Source of the DNA: Costus lasius
Taxonomy: Eukaryota; Streptophyta; Magnoliopsida; Zingiberales; Costaceae
Length of the DNA stretch: 64,000 bases
Assembly (NCBI GenBank): GCA_027563935.2
Contig: JANVAS020000203.1
Coordinates: 5,580,001 to 5,644,000 of the forward strand
Direction: 5' to 3'
Made by a program: the position numbers and the translations under genes. The notes below the pieces were generated by a model. The model did no database searches. It was not told the DNA's origin and saw nothing but the letters and a program-made list of their open reading frames with translations. The first letter of the stretch is position 1; each line of letters begins with the position of its first letter. Of the stretch, positions 11,306-21,747 are shown in pieces.

Positions 11306-11831
11306 GACTGGGCATTAGTCCATAAGTTCTGAATAGTCTTTAGCTTGCTCATCAATGTCCTACCCCTCAGCATTAATCACCTACAACTCAAGTGGATCCA
11401 CCTCTCTCTTGTAAGGTTCAATGCTCTGCACAGCTTTTTCAATGATGTCCACGTTGCAACTGGTACTTGCAAGAGAAGGTTTTTTCAAATAATTAGGTAA
11501 GTTGAATTGTACAACATTATCACCGATGTTCAAATCTAATTTCCTATTTTTGATATCGATGACAACACCGGCTGTAGCTAGAAAAGGTTTCCTAAGAATA
11601 ATAGGGAAACTCATCTATCACCAAAATAACAAGGTCTGCAAGCACAAAGTAGTCTCCAACTTTGATTTGTACATCTTCTAGAATACCCACGGGGTGTCGA
11701 ACTGATCTATCTGCCAGCTGCAAAGAAATGTTAGTCGCCTTCAAATCTCCCAGGTCCAACTTTTTGCATAAATAGAAGGGCATAAGGCTGACACTCGCCC
11801 CTAAATCACATAGGGCTCGTTGGAATGTCAT
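11306..11831 (-). pseudogene. Aspartic protease of E1, frameshifted
   Basis: Minus-strand reading from 11831 gives ALCDLGASVSLMPFYLCKKL, where the catalytic D-[ST]-G triad appears as D-L-G-A, typical for this lineage. It continues to VLADLVILVIDEF, then after a frameshift near 11600 to PIILRKPFLATAGVVIDI, the second conserved protease motif (usually ILGRPFLAT; here Gly is Arg and Arg is Lys). The stretch 11306-11380 has several stops and links to RT. The protease would cleave the gag-pol precursor. Confidence 0.82.
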
Positions 11832-12548
11832 CTCCCCAATCTAGCACGGTATGGAGAAACTGTCGGGGTCTTGAGTTTCTAAGGTAGCTTGTTTTGTATG
11901 ATCACGCTGCACTCCTCAGTAAGTGCAACTGTCCCTTGTTCTTCAAGCTTCCTCTTGCTGGAAAGGATGTTCTTCAGAAATTTGGTGTAGGTCGGCATTT
12001 GCGAAAGGGCATCAACAAAAGGTATGTTAATATAAAGTTTCTTAAGAACTTCAAGAAACTTACCAAATTATTTGTCTAGTTTGGCCTTGACTAGTCTCTG
12101 TGGAAAAGGAATTGGGGACATGTAAGCAGGTGGCTCCACATAGAGTTGTTCTTCTTCAATAAGTTCAGACACTACCGATGTGTTCTTTTAGTTTAACTCT
12201 CTTGTTTATGAGATTGCATCTTGTTGTCTGTCATCACTTGACATCTTTGGGTCATCAAGTTGTTTACCACATCAAGTGGAGATTGCATTACAATGCTCCC
12301 TCGGGTTAACTTCAAGCTGCGATGGAAGTTTCCCTATAGCTCTAGTAGATGAGCTAGCTTGCTGGGCTAGCTGGTTCTCCAGCATCTTGTTGTGGGATTC
12401 TAGGGTTTCCATCCTTGATGTCATGTGTTTGATCATCTCTATTAGTCCTTCAATTTATTTTCTCTGGTTTGCCATGAAGGACTGAAGTAAAGATTCCATA
12501 TTTGGCTTCTGTGGTGGATTATAATTCCTAGCTTGGAATCCTGGAGGT
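11832..12548 (-). pseudogene. C-terminal gag region of E1, part 1
   Basis: Read on the minus strand with stops and frameshifts it shows lineage features: a coiled-coil-like stretch (HNKMLENQ, then LAQQAS), NPREHC, YMSPIPFPQRL, GKFLEVLKKLYINIPF, LSQMPTYTKFLK and ALTEECS just before the protease. The same order of motifs appears in E2 at 53874-54400. Solo LTR K interrupts it at 12548. No zinc knuckle is evident. Confidence 0.72.
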
Positions 12549-13735
12549 TGTTGGGAAACCCCGGGGATTTTAAAATTTTACATACATAGACAGATACATA
12601 CAATGGAAGTAAATCCCCAAAATAGGCCAGTCCCAAAAACCTAGAAGATTGAGTCAAGCGAGGGGGTCAACATGGTGAGTAAGAGATATCACCTCAAAGC
12701 AATTGATGGAGAAGTTGATGTAGGCAGTGTTCGCCTTCTGTAGTCTCGGACACAACTGATGAGTTCCCTTCTTTCACACTCGGTGTTAGCCTCGGGAAGA
12801 AGATCCATGCTAAGGCAGTCCTTCTTGATCACTTGCTCCACCCACATGGAAGAGGATGCGCCAAGAGGAAGAAGAAGGAAAGGATGCTACCAAGCCTTGC
12901 TTCACTTGCGCCAAGGGAAGAAGAGAAAGGGTGCTTGGGGCTTTTGATAGAAGAAGAGCTCCTAAGCTTTCGGCCCATTTGATGTCCACACCTCCAAGAG
13001 ATTGTGCATGCAAAGGGGTCGGCTAGGGTCTCTTTTATTAGAGCAAGAGGCAGTTTGGGTTAATTGGAAAGTGTAGGTGAGTAGGGTTTGGATTAAGGGA
13101 ATTATTCAATCAATTATTCAATCAAATCCTTAATTCCATATGCGCCTTAGCCTTACCTAGGCAAGCCCATGCCATATGCACCCAATCCATGCCATATGAG
13201 GCAATTATTTCATGCATGCAATAAGACCTAGTCAAAGCATCATGATAGATTGCCTAATATGTCTTGGGCGCAAGTCCTAATCTAATTTGGACTCTAATTA
13301 TGTTAATAATTAGCACATATGTGCCTATCACAATCCAATTAATATCTCAAGTGATTAAATCAAATCCAATCTCAATCAATCACTTGAAAGATAATAATCA
13401 TGGCCATAGGCCCCAATCCTAGTCCTACTAGAACTCTTCATGCGCCTATGTCATTAATTCTTCCATATTATACCTTTTAGCCCACTTATCTCTTCATTAC
13501 AACTGATTAGCAAGCCCCATTGGGTAATGGGCCTAGCCCAAACTTCATTATGCATGTTAACCATGGGCCTAGCACAGATACAATCTGTCTTCAAAGATAT
13601 TATTATGTAAGTACATAATCGAAAATATAAATAAAGCATAATAATGACAATGTCAGAATGATATATATAAAATATCAATGTCAAATAAAAAATAAGATTG
13701 ACCAACAACAGGTCCTAAGGTCATATACACCAACA
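12549..13735. mobile_element. Solo LTR K with 5 bp target duplication GAGGT
   Basis: The unit is 1187 bp, starts TGTTGGGAAACCCCGGGG and ends ATACACCAACA, and is flanked by gaggt at 12544-12548 and 13736-13740. The gag reading of E1 resumes on the other side. TG...CA ends, a 5 bp duplication and no internal genes fit a solo LTR left by LTR-LTR recombination. Six-base TGTTGG/CCAACA termini leave the orientation open and the family unknown. It carries no convincing coding frame. Confidence 0.85.
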
Positions 13736-14172
13736 GAGGTTGTCTGTAATTTCCCTGTGGAGGTTGTCCTTGTGGTAGTACTTGTCCCGGTTTCATTGGT
13801 TAGGTGGTCCGGTATGAGAAATTTGGATGGTTGCCCCATCCTAAGTTGTAGGTGTTGGAGTAAGGATTATTCATGGGATTAAGATTTCCAATAGCATTGA
13901 TATGTTTAGGATGGCTCTGGACCAATTGACCGTTCCCCACAGACATTCTACACCCGCATGACTTATAACTCAATATATCTCACGAGAAAAAGAATTAGCA
14001 TCCACATAATTGACTGATAAAGAATCAATCTTCCAAGTTAAGATATCTACCTTTGCAGCAAGAGAGGTTAAAGTATCAAGTTCAAATTTACTTGGTTGCC
14101 TAGAAGGTCTACCTCGTTCTGAAGACCATTGGTGGTGATTCATTGTCATATCTCCCGGGAGGTTCATTGTTG
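13736..14172 (-). pseudogene. C-terminal gag region of E1, part 2
   Basis: Minus-strand reading gives GDMTMNHHQWSSERG, DTLTSLAAKVDILTWKIDSL and, nearer to K, YSNTYNLGWGNHPNFSY, all hallmarks of Tat/Athila gag between the gag domain and the protease. At its upstream end (14172) the gag sequence stops abruptly at the end of an LTR in the same orientation, assigned here to E2, so the gag N-terminal half of E1 is not in the window. The stretch has frame breaks. Confidence 0.78.
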
Positions 14173-14476
14173 TGTCCGCAAGTGCACGGATACTCGAAGT
14201 AATATTTAAGATATCGAACCACAGGGAATTCACTGTTAAGTACTGACTAACTGAGTTTTCACTAGCTAAGCAAATCGAAGGTTGTGTAAATAGCAATCGA
14301 ACTGTAATCGAAGTAAATCAGAATGAGAGAATCAGGACTAGGGGTTCATTCGTCTTAATATTCATGACTAAATATGATTAAAGATTCATCAATTTATCTT
14401 TGTTATGGTTAAGATATAATTCACTTGATAAACAAACTAACTCACTCTCGTGCAGTTACTTTACAAGGAATGATCC
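14173..14476 (-). repeat. Terminal part of the E2 3' LTR (left flank of the X LTR)
   Basis: It begins on the plus strand TGTCCGCAAGTGCACGG, the reverse complement of the ...gtgcacttgcgga end seen in G and Athila LTRs, so it is an LTR end in minus orientation. It directly abuts E1 gag. It ends with gatcc (14472-14476), the target duplicated by the X LTR. The true LTR end could be 14171 or 14173. Confidence 0.72.
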
Positions 14477-14825
14477 CGACGGAGTCAGGACCACCTCATG
14501 GGACTCCCCACCAGCCTCGGACAATACATGGAAAGACCCCCCAGGGCCAGAGGGAGAAGTCCTAGAAATCTCAGCTCAAACAGGTGTCTGCAGCACCAAA
14601 GAAGGAGACACACGCCATCAAACGCCATCAAGAGAACATTCATGAACATGCATTAATAAGGAGACATTCATGAATGAGCATTAATGAAACACCTTCATGA
14701 ATGTGGATTTAATAAAAGATGTTCATGAATGGCGCCACATTGAAGAGACATTTTGAAGAGGCACCTTGAAGAGACATTTTGAAGAGACACTTTGAAGAGA
14801 CACTTTGAGGAGACACCTTGAAGTC

Positions 14826-14833
14826 TATATAAG
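14826..14833 (+). promoter_or_regulatory. TATA box of the X LTR
   Basis: tatataag lies about 350 bp into the LTR, after the 16 bp repeats and before the ttgtaat and tacttcaatcaaattt region that could serve polyadenylation. The same octamer is at 30756-30763 in the sister LTR. Assignment is by motif and position only. Confidence 0.55.
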
Positions 14834-15038
14834 AGAGATGGGTTCTCTTGAGTTAGTTAGTTTTTTTGGGTGAGAAGTTCAAGCTTTGTAATAGCATCTA
14901 GTCCACTTAAACTCCAAGGGTTCTCGCCTAGGGTCCCTTGTCTTGTAATCATTTTGTACTTCAATCAAATTTGGTCGCCGGAGTGCTTCCCATCACTCTG
15001 GGTTCCAATCTTTGCCTTCAAGGATTGTTTTCCACTTG

Positions 15039-15246
15039 GGCGCCAAGCCCTTGCCTTCCTCTAGGGTGCCTAGCCCTTGCCTACCTCTAGGGTGCCTAGC
15101 CCTTGCCTTCCTCTAGGGCGCCTAGCCCTTGCCTTCCTCTAGGGCGCCTAGCCCTTGCCTACCACTTGGGCGCCTAGCCCTTGCCTTCCTTTAGGGCGCC
15201 TAGCCCTTGCCTACCTCTAGGGCACCTAGCCCTTCGTCTACCCTCA
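15039..15246 (+). repeat. 26 bp tandem repeat, eight units, in the X LTR
   Basis: Units have the form ggcgcctagcccttgcc followed by ttcctctag, with small changes; unit starts are spaced exactly 26 bp from 15039. The sister LTR has six units (30969-31124). Confidence 0.9.
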
Positions 15247-15587
15247 GGACTCCTCGCTCTCCTCTATGACCTGGCCGAGGACTCGCAACGCTCCGCCTCC
15301 ACAGCTCCGTAAAGGTTCCGTGCGCGCGTGCATGCTCGAAAGTTGGCTCTACGAGTCAGGTAAGTAATTTCCATTGTAGCATCGTGCTCTGGTTTTCTCG
15401 GCTATCGGTATTGCTCAAGCAAGTCGCATTGCGCGGCACGAGTTTCATCGGTTTTCTCAGCTTTTTCCCCGTATCGCACGTTTCTTCTTCCCTCATCTTT
15501 CGACCCTCCCACGTTCTCCGCATCATAGTCTCCACCACCTTAGTGTGCTAACCTAAGGAACCCCCAACCTATTCATCCGCTGCATCA

Positions 15588-15860
15588 GATCCTCGCTCTC
15601 ATGCAAGATCAATTCAATGCTAAATATAAGTGAATTTTTGCTAAAGAGATAAAGAATCACTCTCGTGCATTCTACCTCAATACCAAGATCTCAAGCAAAA
15701 CTAAGCACTCTCGCACCTTAGTTTCACAGGTTTTACTCAAGGCTTTCTAACAATCTAACATCTATCTCTGGCATGTTATCATGTCTAAAAGAACAAAAAA
15801 TTCTAGGTCATAACATTAACAAGAAATAAGCTTCTAAGATCTATGGGTAAGAACACAACC
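15588..15860 (-). repeat. E2 LTR sequence, right flank of the solo X LTR; copy of 31466-31738
   Basis: After the duplicated gatcc, these 273 bp continue the E2 LTR. They match 31466-31738 without gaps at all but 8 positions by hand count. At 15860/15861 the sequence switches to X reverse transcriptase, whereas at 31739 it continues as LTR. Confidence 0.82.
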
Positions 15861-16660
15861 TATCGCATCACGGTGAAGTACCGGTTCCGTATCCCGTGCC
15901 TTGACGATATGCTCGACCTCATATCCGGTGCCTGCTGGTTCTCCAAGCTTGACCTCCGGAGCGGCTACCACTAGGTTCGCATCTACGAGCGCGATGACTA
16001 GAAGATGGCCTTCAAGACGAAGGACAACCTCTACAAGTGGCTTGTCATGCCCTTTGGTCTCACCAACGCGCCGTCGACCTTTATGAGTCTCCTGAGCCAG
16101 ATCCTTCGCCCCTACATGGGGAAGTTCCTCGTAGTTTACTTTGATGATATCCTCATTTATAGCCACACCCGCGACGACCACCTCGCCCACGTGCGCTTGA
16201 CCTTCGACCTCTTGCGACAGGAACACTTGTTCCTCAACGCCAAGAAGTGCTCTTTTCTTGAACCCTAGGTCCAGTTCCTTGGGTTCAGCGTGTCTAACCA
16301 AGCCTCATGGTTGACCCTGCCAAGATTGAGGCCATTCGCCTATGGCCTAAACCGAAATTTGTCACCGAGGTCCGTAGCTTTCTCGGCCTTGCCACCTTCT
16401 AACGCCGATTCATTAAGGGTTTTAGCGCCATTGCTGCCCCTATGATGGCCTGCACCAAGCACGAGGCGTTCTCGTGGACCCCTGCCGCTAGACGTGCCTT
16501 CCTAGCGCTTAAGGATATCATGACGTCGGCCCCTGTCCTTCGCCTACCCGATTTCTAGAAGGTCTTCGAGGTCGCCTGCGATGCCTCCGGTACCAGCATC
16601 GGGGCACTCTTAGTTAGGAGGGGCACCCCGTCGCCTTCTTTAGCGAGAAGTTGAACAAGG
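15861..16660 (+). pseudogene. Reverse transcriptase fragment of chromovirus X
   Basis: The plus strand encodes, with stops and frameshifts, a chromovirus [57 protein letters not shown] (active-site FDD), LFLNAKKCSF, then after a frame change FVTEVRSFLGLATF and [14 protein letters not shown], ending at the RNase H start (CDASGTSIGALLV). The start lacks gag, protease and the RT N-terminus because of the abrupt junction at 15860/15861. The right end at 16660 is the insertion point of copia A (expected duplication caagg, 16656-16660). Stops inside otherwise conserved motifs, such as LPDF followed by TAG, are shared with the second copy at 28593-28844. CRM-like affinity is my impression from the motifs only. 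Confidence 0.85.
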
Positions 16661-18358
16661 TGTAGGGTCCCCTTCAAGGGGGAGCGCAAACCCTAAGCAT
16701 GCATAATCTAAGAACTAGCATGAGCGGAATTAGGGTTTCAATAGATCGCATGAAGTATATCTATATAATCAACTTTGTTTGCTTATCAAGATCAAGAGAA
16801 GATCTAGAAGATCTCACCATGGCCATGATTAGGACGGCGCCTTGGAAGCAAGAGGGCGAAAAGGCTCTCCTCCAAAGAAGACACACACAAGGGATGAAGA
16901 CTTACTCCTTGCGCAATTCTTGTGCTAGCAACAATTGCCAAGATGTCCTTTGTGTTGAGGAGATGAGATGATAGCTCCTTCTTGGCCGAAAGCTCTTCTT
17001 TCTCGTCAACCACACTACTCACTCCAATGAGCAAAAAAGCGACAAGACAAGAGAGACAAGCGTTTTGGGCGTTATGGCGTTACAAGACTTCCCTATTTGG
17101 AAAGTCATCAAGACATGCGCTTATGTCTTGAGAACCAAATCAAAACGCCAATTCAATTCGAACCATGCGTTCACATATGTGAACCGGTTCAATTGAATTC
17201 GGTCCAATCTCATTTGGTTTAAGAACCAAATTGAACCAAGCCAAGCCATGGTCTAAATCTCATATGAACCATGAAGGTTCAAGATCTAACCACACATCTC
17301 ATGATGCTCTTGATCTCACCGATCTAGCATCAACACTCTCGATCGAAGCTTACCGATCTCAAGCCCTAATCAATCAAACATGATCAGACCAGATCTCACT
17401 TACAATCAGAGTTTAAACTCCCTTAAACTGAATCAAAACAATCCAGTCCACACGATCTGACTCAAGTAAGCCATATCACCAAATTGTGCGACCCTGAGGG
17501 TTTCCTTTAAATGTCGGTAACGATAACTCACGTTATCACAATCAGTGAGGGGTATCTAGCAACACATCACTGTCTCCCGATATAAAGGAAAGAGTCTTCC
17601 AAGACTACACCCAAATCACAGCACAAGTGTGAATCCACTTCACAAGGCATACATGTTTCCTTTGCCACTGGATGTTCTTATTGGACAAGCATGTCAAGCC
17701 TGTAACTCCAATACGATGAGCATGATTAGATCAGATGAACACAGTCATCTGGGTATGGCCATATACTTTCTCAATCATCTCATATAGGGGGGCCCCTTTT
17801 AGAACATCACACTCCTTGAACAAGGAGACGGCAATCCTATATCTATCACTAGTGCCCTAACCTGACTCATGATCATTATCCAAGACAGTCTATAATCATT
17901 ATGTTTCAAATGATATTGAACTACCTCAAAACAATGACAATCATCATTTAGAAACACAAGTGATCTCAAGTCAGAGGACATGTGCCACTTGGTGCTTACA
18001 AGGATCATTCACATTGTGACAAGCAATGGAATATCCTAGTAGGGTCTGTCCAGTACATCCAATGTACCCATGAGTCTACATCTTATTCCATGCTCGAAGC
18101 ATCCTATAAGATTAGAACACATATTAGTCTCAATCATATCAAGGCTGTCTCATGTTCACCAAGATATCTCAACTAAGGACATATGCATGTCAGCCTAGCT
18201 GAACTGCGTTGAGACATTATTCAGAAGAACACACATTGCAGCAGATGATGTAACAATCTGAATAATAACCATTGCCTTTATAAACATGATAGTTTATACA
18301 AATGATACTGTTACAATCCCAAGGCCTCAAACATTAGCCTTAAGGGCATACCCCAACA
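16661..18358 (-). repeat. 3' LTR of copia A
   Basis: It is 1698 bp, on the plus strand TGTAGGGTCCCCTTCAAGG ... GCATACCCCAACA, so in element sense it starts TGTTGGGGTATGC. The perfect palindrome ccccttcaagggg (16669-16682) is next to the end, and a gataactcacgttatc inverted repeat lies at 17522-17537. The same termini occur in the solo LTR at 34567-36227. No gene is supported inside. Confidence 0.9.
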
Positions 18359-18378
18359 ATCTCCCACTTGCACTTAAT

Positions 18379-21300
18379 CTAATGGTTGAGAAATCTCAAG
18401 CCCATATTATTACAGTGCTTCTCATGCTTCTGCTACGCCAGAGGCTTAGTAAGCGGGTCTGCCAGATTGTCATCTGTATGAACCTTGCATATTTTGATCT
18501 CGCCACGATCAATGATCTCCCGGATCAAGTGAAACCGTCTCTGTATGTGCTTGGACTTCTGGTGCGACCGTGGTTCCTTTGCTTGTGCGATGGCTCCAGT
18601 GTTATCACAGAAGATAACCAAAGGATCTGCACTTGAAGGAACAACACCAAGTTCTCTCATGAACTTACGAATCCACACTGCCTCCTTGGATGCTTCCGAG
18701 GCTGCAACATACTCGGCTTTTGTTGTGGAATCAGCAACAGTTGACTGTTTGAAACTCTTCCACACCACTGCTCCACCATTCAAGCTAAAAACATAGCCTG
18801 ATTGCGATCGGAAATCATCCTGGTCAGACTGGAACGAAGCGTCAGTATATCCTTCAATACTGAGTTCTTCCTGACCACCATATATCAAGAACATATCTTT
18901 GGTCCTCCGCAGATATTTTAAAATGTTCTTGACCGCAATCCAGTGTGCCTGACCTGGATTACTTTGGAATCGACTGGTCACGCTTAACCCGTAAGCGACG
19001 TCTGGGCGAGTACACAACATCGCATACATAATGGACCCAATAGCCGAAGCATAAGGCGTATTGTCCATTTCATCTTTCTCAGTCTGTGTCTGTGGACACT
19101 GACCCTTTGAAAGATTCAGATCATGTCTGACTGGAAGATATCCTCTTTTAGACTTTTCTAAATGGAATCTCTCCAGGACTTTATCGATGTAAGTACTCTG
19201 GCACAGCCCGAGAAGCCTCTTAGATCTATCCCTGTAGATCTTCACACCTAATACATAGGCTGCTTCTCCTAGATCTTTCATCTGGAAACATTTCCTTAGC
19301 CATGCTTTAACAGCATGAAGTTCAGGAATATCGTTTCCAATGATTAAGATATCATCGACGTAGAGGATTAGGAAAGTAATCACGCTCCCACTAAACCTCT
19401 TATATACACACGGGTCATCTTCGTTCTTGATGAAACCAAACTCAGAGATTGATTCATCAAAATGAATATTCCAGCTTCTAGATGCTTGTTTCAGTCCATA
19501 AATAGACTTCTTTAACTTGCATATTTTATGACGATCTGTTGGATTAGTGAAACCTTCAGGTTGTGTCATATACACATCCTCATCCAGATTTCCATTAAGG
19601 AAAGCTGTTTTCACATCCATCTGCCAGATCTCATAATCATAATATGCAGCTATCGCGAAAAGAATCCGAATAGACTTGAACATGGCTATAGGACAGAAAG
19701 TTTCATCATAATCTATCCCGTAGATTTGTTTGAAACCTTTCGCAACTAGCCTGCCTTTATAGGTAACCACGTTACCATCCATGTCAATCTTCTTCTTGAA
19801 GATCCATTTGCAGCCTATAGGGATTACTCCCGGAGGCGGATCAACCAAATCCCAGACTTGGTTATCTGACATGGAGTCCATCTCGGCTCACATAGCTTCA
19901 AGCCATCTAGCTGACTCCGGTCCACTGACCGCATCCGCATAAGTGAGGGGTTCATCATTATCAATGATGTAGACTCCGTCATAGCGCTCAGGCTGTCGAT
20001 GGATCCTTCCCGATCTTCGCGGTTCCCGTGATATCTGAGCCTCAGGTTGTTCAATAACCTGTTCTACCGGCTCAGACTCATCCAACTGTGCTTGACTACT
20101 TTGTCCTTCCTCCGGATTCTCATCCAGCTTTATTTCTCTCCCACTGGCTTCTTGCAGAAGAAACTCCTTCTCAAGAAATATTGCCGTCCGAGCAACAAAA
20201 ACCTTGTTCTCTTTGGGTTCGTAGAAATAATAACCCTTAGTTTCTTTAGGGTAACCGACAAAGATACATTTCTCAGATCTGCTCTCTAGTTTCCCAGAGG
20301 CGAGCTTTTTGACATAAGCCTCGCAACCCCAGATCCTGATAAATGTCAAGCTCGGCTGTTTCCCATACCATAGCTCATATGGCGTCTTTGAAACTGCCTT
20401 GGATGGCACTCGGTTTAGTACCTTTGCAGCTGTTTCCAGTGCAAATCCCCAAAAGGAGTAAGGTAGAGTAGCCTGACTCATCATAGAACGAACCATATCA
20501 AGTAACGTTCTATTTCTCCTCTCGGACACACCATTCCATTGTGGTGTTCCTGGTGGAGTGAGCTGTGAGATAATCCCACGCTCCTTCAGATAGTCAGTAA
20601 ATGTATGACTCAAGTATTCTCCACCTCGATCAGAACGAAGTGCCTTGATATTTCGGCCTAGCTGATTCTGTACTTCATTCTTGAACTCTTTGAACTTGTC
20701 AAAAGATTCACTCTTATGTCTCATAAAATAGACATAACCATATCTACTGAAATCATCAGTAAAGGTAATGAAGTACTGATAGCCACCTCTGGCATGTTTA
20801 CTAAATGGCCCACACACATCACTGTGTATGAGGTCAAGTAAACCTGAAGCCCTTTGACCTTTGTTAGGAAAAGGTGACTTCGTCATTTTACCCATCAAAC
20901 AAGCTTTGCATGTATCAATCTCCTCACAGGAGAATGATCCCAGCAGTCCATGATCATGCAACCGCTTAATGCGCTTCTTGTTAATATGGCCTAAACGACT
21001 ATGCCAAAGCAAGGTGCTGTCATCAGCATACTTGGCTTTCTTACTATCAATGTTTTGTATAGAATATTCCATGTCCAACATGAATAACCCATTGTTAATT
21101 GAACCAGTAGCATAAACAATATTATCATGAGATAAAACACACTTTGAAATATTGCATTCAAAGGCAAATCCTTTCCTGACAAGAGCAGGAATGGAGATAA
21201 TATTTTTGGTGATACTCGGTACAAAATAACAATTGTTTAATTCCAATACAATGCCAGATGGTAAAGAAATGAAATAGTCTCCTACAGCAATAGCAGCAAC

Positions 21301-21747
21301 CCGTGCTCCGTTTCCAACGCGTAGGTCTACCTCATGCTGTCCCACCTGCCTTCTTCTCTTGAGTTCCTGTATATTTGAACAAATGTGAACTCCACATGCA
21401 GTGTCCAACACCCATGAAATAGAAGAAGATGAAACCATGACTTCCGTCACGTAAATACCTGAGCCAGAAGCGATGCTTCCCCTCTTATCTCCTTGGAGCG
21501 CTTTACAGTCCTTTTTCCAGTGACCCAGCTGGCCACAGTGGAAACACCTGTTGTCCTTCGCCCGTTTTACCTTTTGTTTCAGAGCCTTACTGTAGTTCTT
21601 GACAGGGGCCTTGCCCTTCTTCCCCTTCTTCTTGTTCCTGAAAGGAACCATTAAGACAGAGGTTGAAGGCTTTCCCTTCAGAGTTTCCTCAGTAGTCAAG
21701 AGCATATTCAGCAGCTCTGCCAGAGTACAATCGATTTTGTTCATATT
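18379..21747 (-). pseudogene. Copia A polyprotein remnant (gag C-terminus, protease, integrase, RT, RNase H)
   Basis: One minus-strand frame runs from 21747 to about 18379. It begins inside gag at MNKIDC, the equivalent of residue 174 in copy D, because element Y interrupts it. Then come the CCHC knuckle CFHCGQLGHWKKDC, protease LDTACG, integrase zinc finger (HSRLGHIN ... CKAC), the D,D-35-E core (HSDV, RSDRGGEY, VSERRN), RT with LYVDDILIIGND and RNase H with GYTDASF. Two premature stops: TGA at 19888-19890, between integrase and RT, and TAG at 18433-18435, about 20 residues before the normal end. The RNase H motif TTEAEYVA reads TTKAEYVA, which changes a catalytic Glu to Lys. It is inactive. 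Otherwise it is closely similar to D. Confidence 0.93.

Larger units (their letters stand above)
629..14172 (-). mobile_element. Gypsy Tat/Athila element E1, old and dismembered (629-921 and 9925-14172)
   Basis: Minus-strand order is gag C-terminal part (14172 to 13736 and 12548 to 11832), protease, reverse transcriptase, RNase H (to 9925), and after a gap integrase (921-629). E1 is the oldest layer: E2 is inserted in its gag at 14172/14173, solo LTR K at 12548/12549, the Athila element between RNase H and integrase, and LTR G in its integrase. Both E1 LTRs are absent from the window. That all parts come from one copy is inferred from order and strand. Confidence 0.7.
14477..15587 (+). mobile_element. 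X-family LTR with target duplication on both sides (solo-LTR form)
   Basis: The LTR is 1111 bp, starts CGACGGAGTCAGG (the sister copy at 30407 has TGACGG) and ends ATCCGCTGCATCA. It is flanked by gatcc at 14472-14476 and 15588-15592, so this copy is a solo LTR in E2. It contains 16 bp repeats of the ttgaagagacattt type (14733-14822), a TATA box and an eight-unit 26 bp tandem repeat. It has no coding role. Confidence 0.87.
16661..21747 (-). mobile_element. Copia element A, 5' part lost
   Basis: It consists of the 3' LTR (16661-18358), polypurine tract (18359-18369) and the polyprotein remnant (18379-21747). It is inserted in X RNase H. Its upstream end is replaced by the LTR of Del-type element Y, inserted in gag, so the first about 170 residues of gag, the leader and the 5' LTR are absent. 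Confidence 0.88.

Noticed and set aside
12759..13013. Short open frames on both strands in solo LTR K
   Set aside because: They overlap each other, are low in complexity and have no domain; solo LTRs carry no genes.
12549..13735. K as a DNA transposon with inverted ends TGTTGG/CCAACA
   Set aside because: Six-base inverted ends with a 5 bp duplication and 1.2 kb of noncoding sequence fit a solo LTR better; no longer terminal inverted repeat is present.
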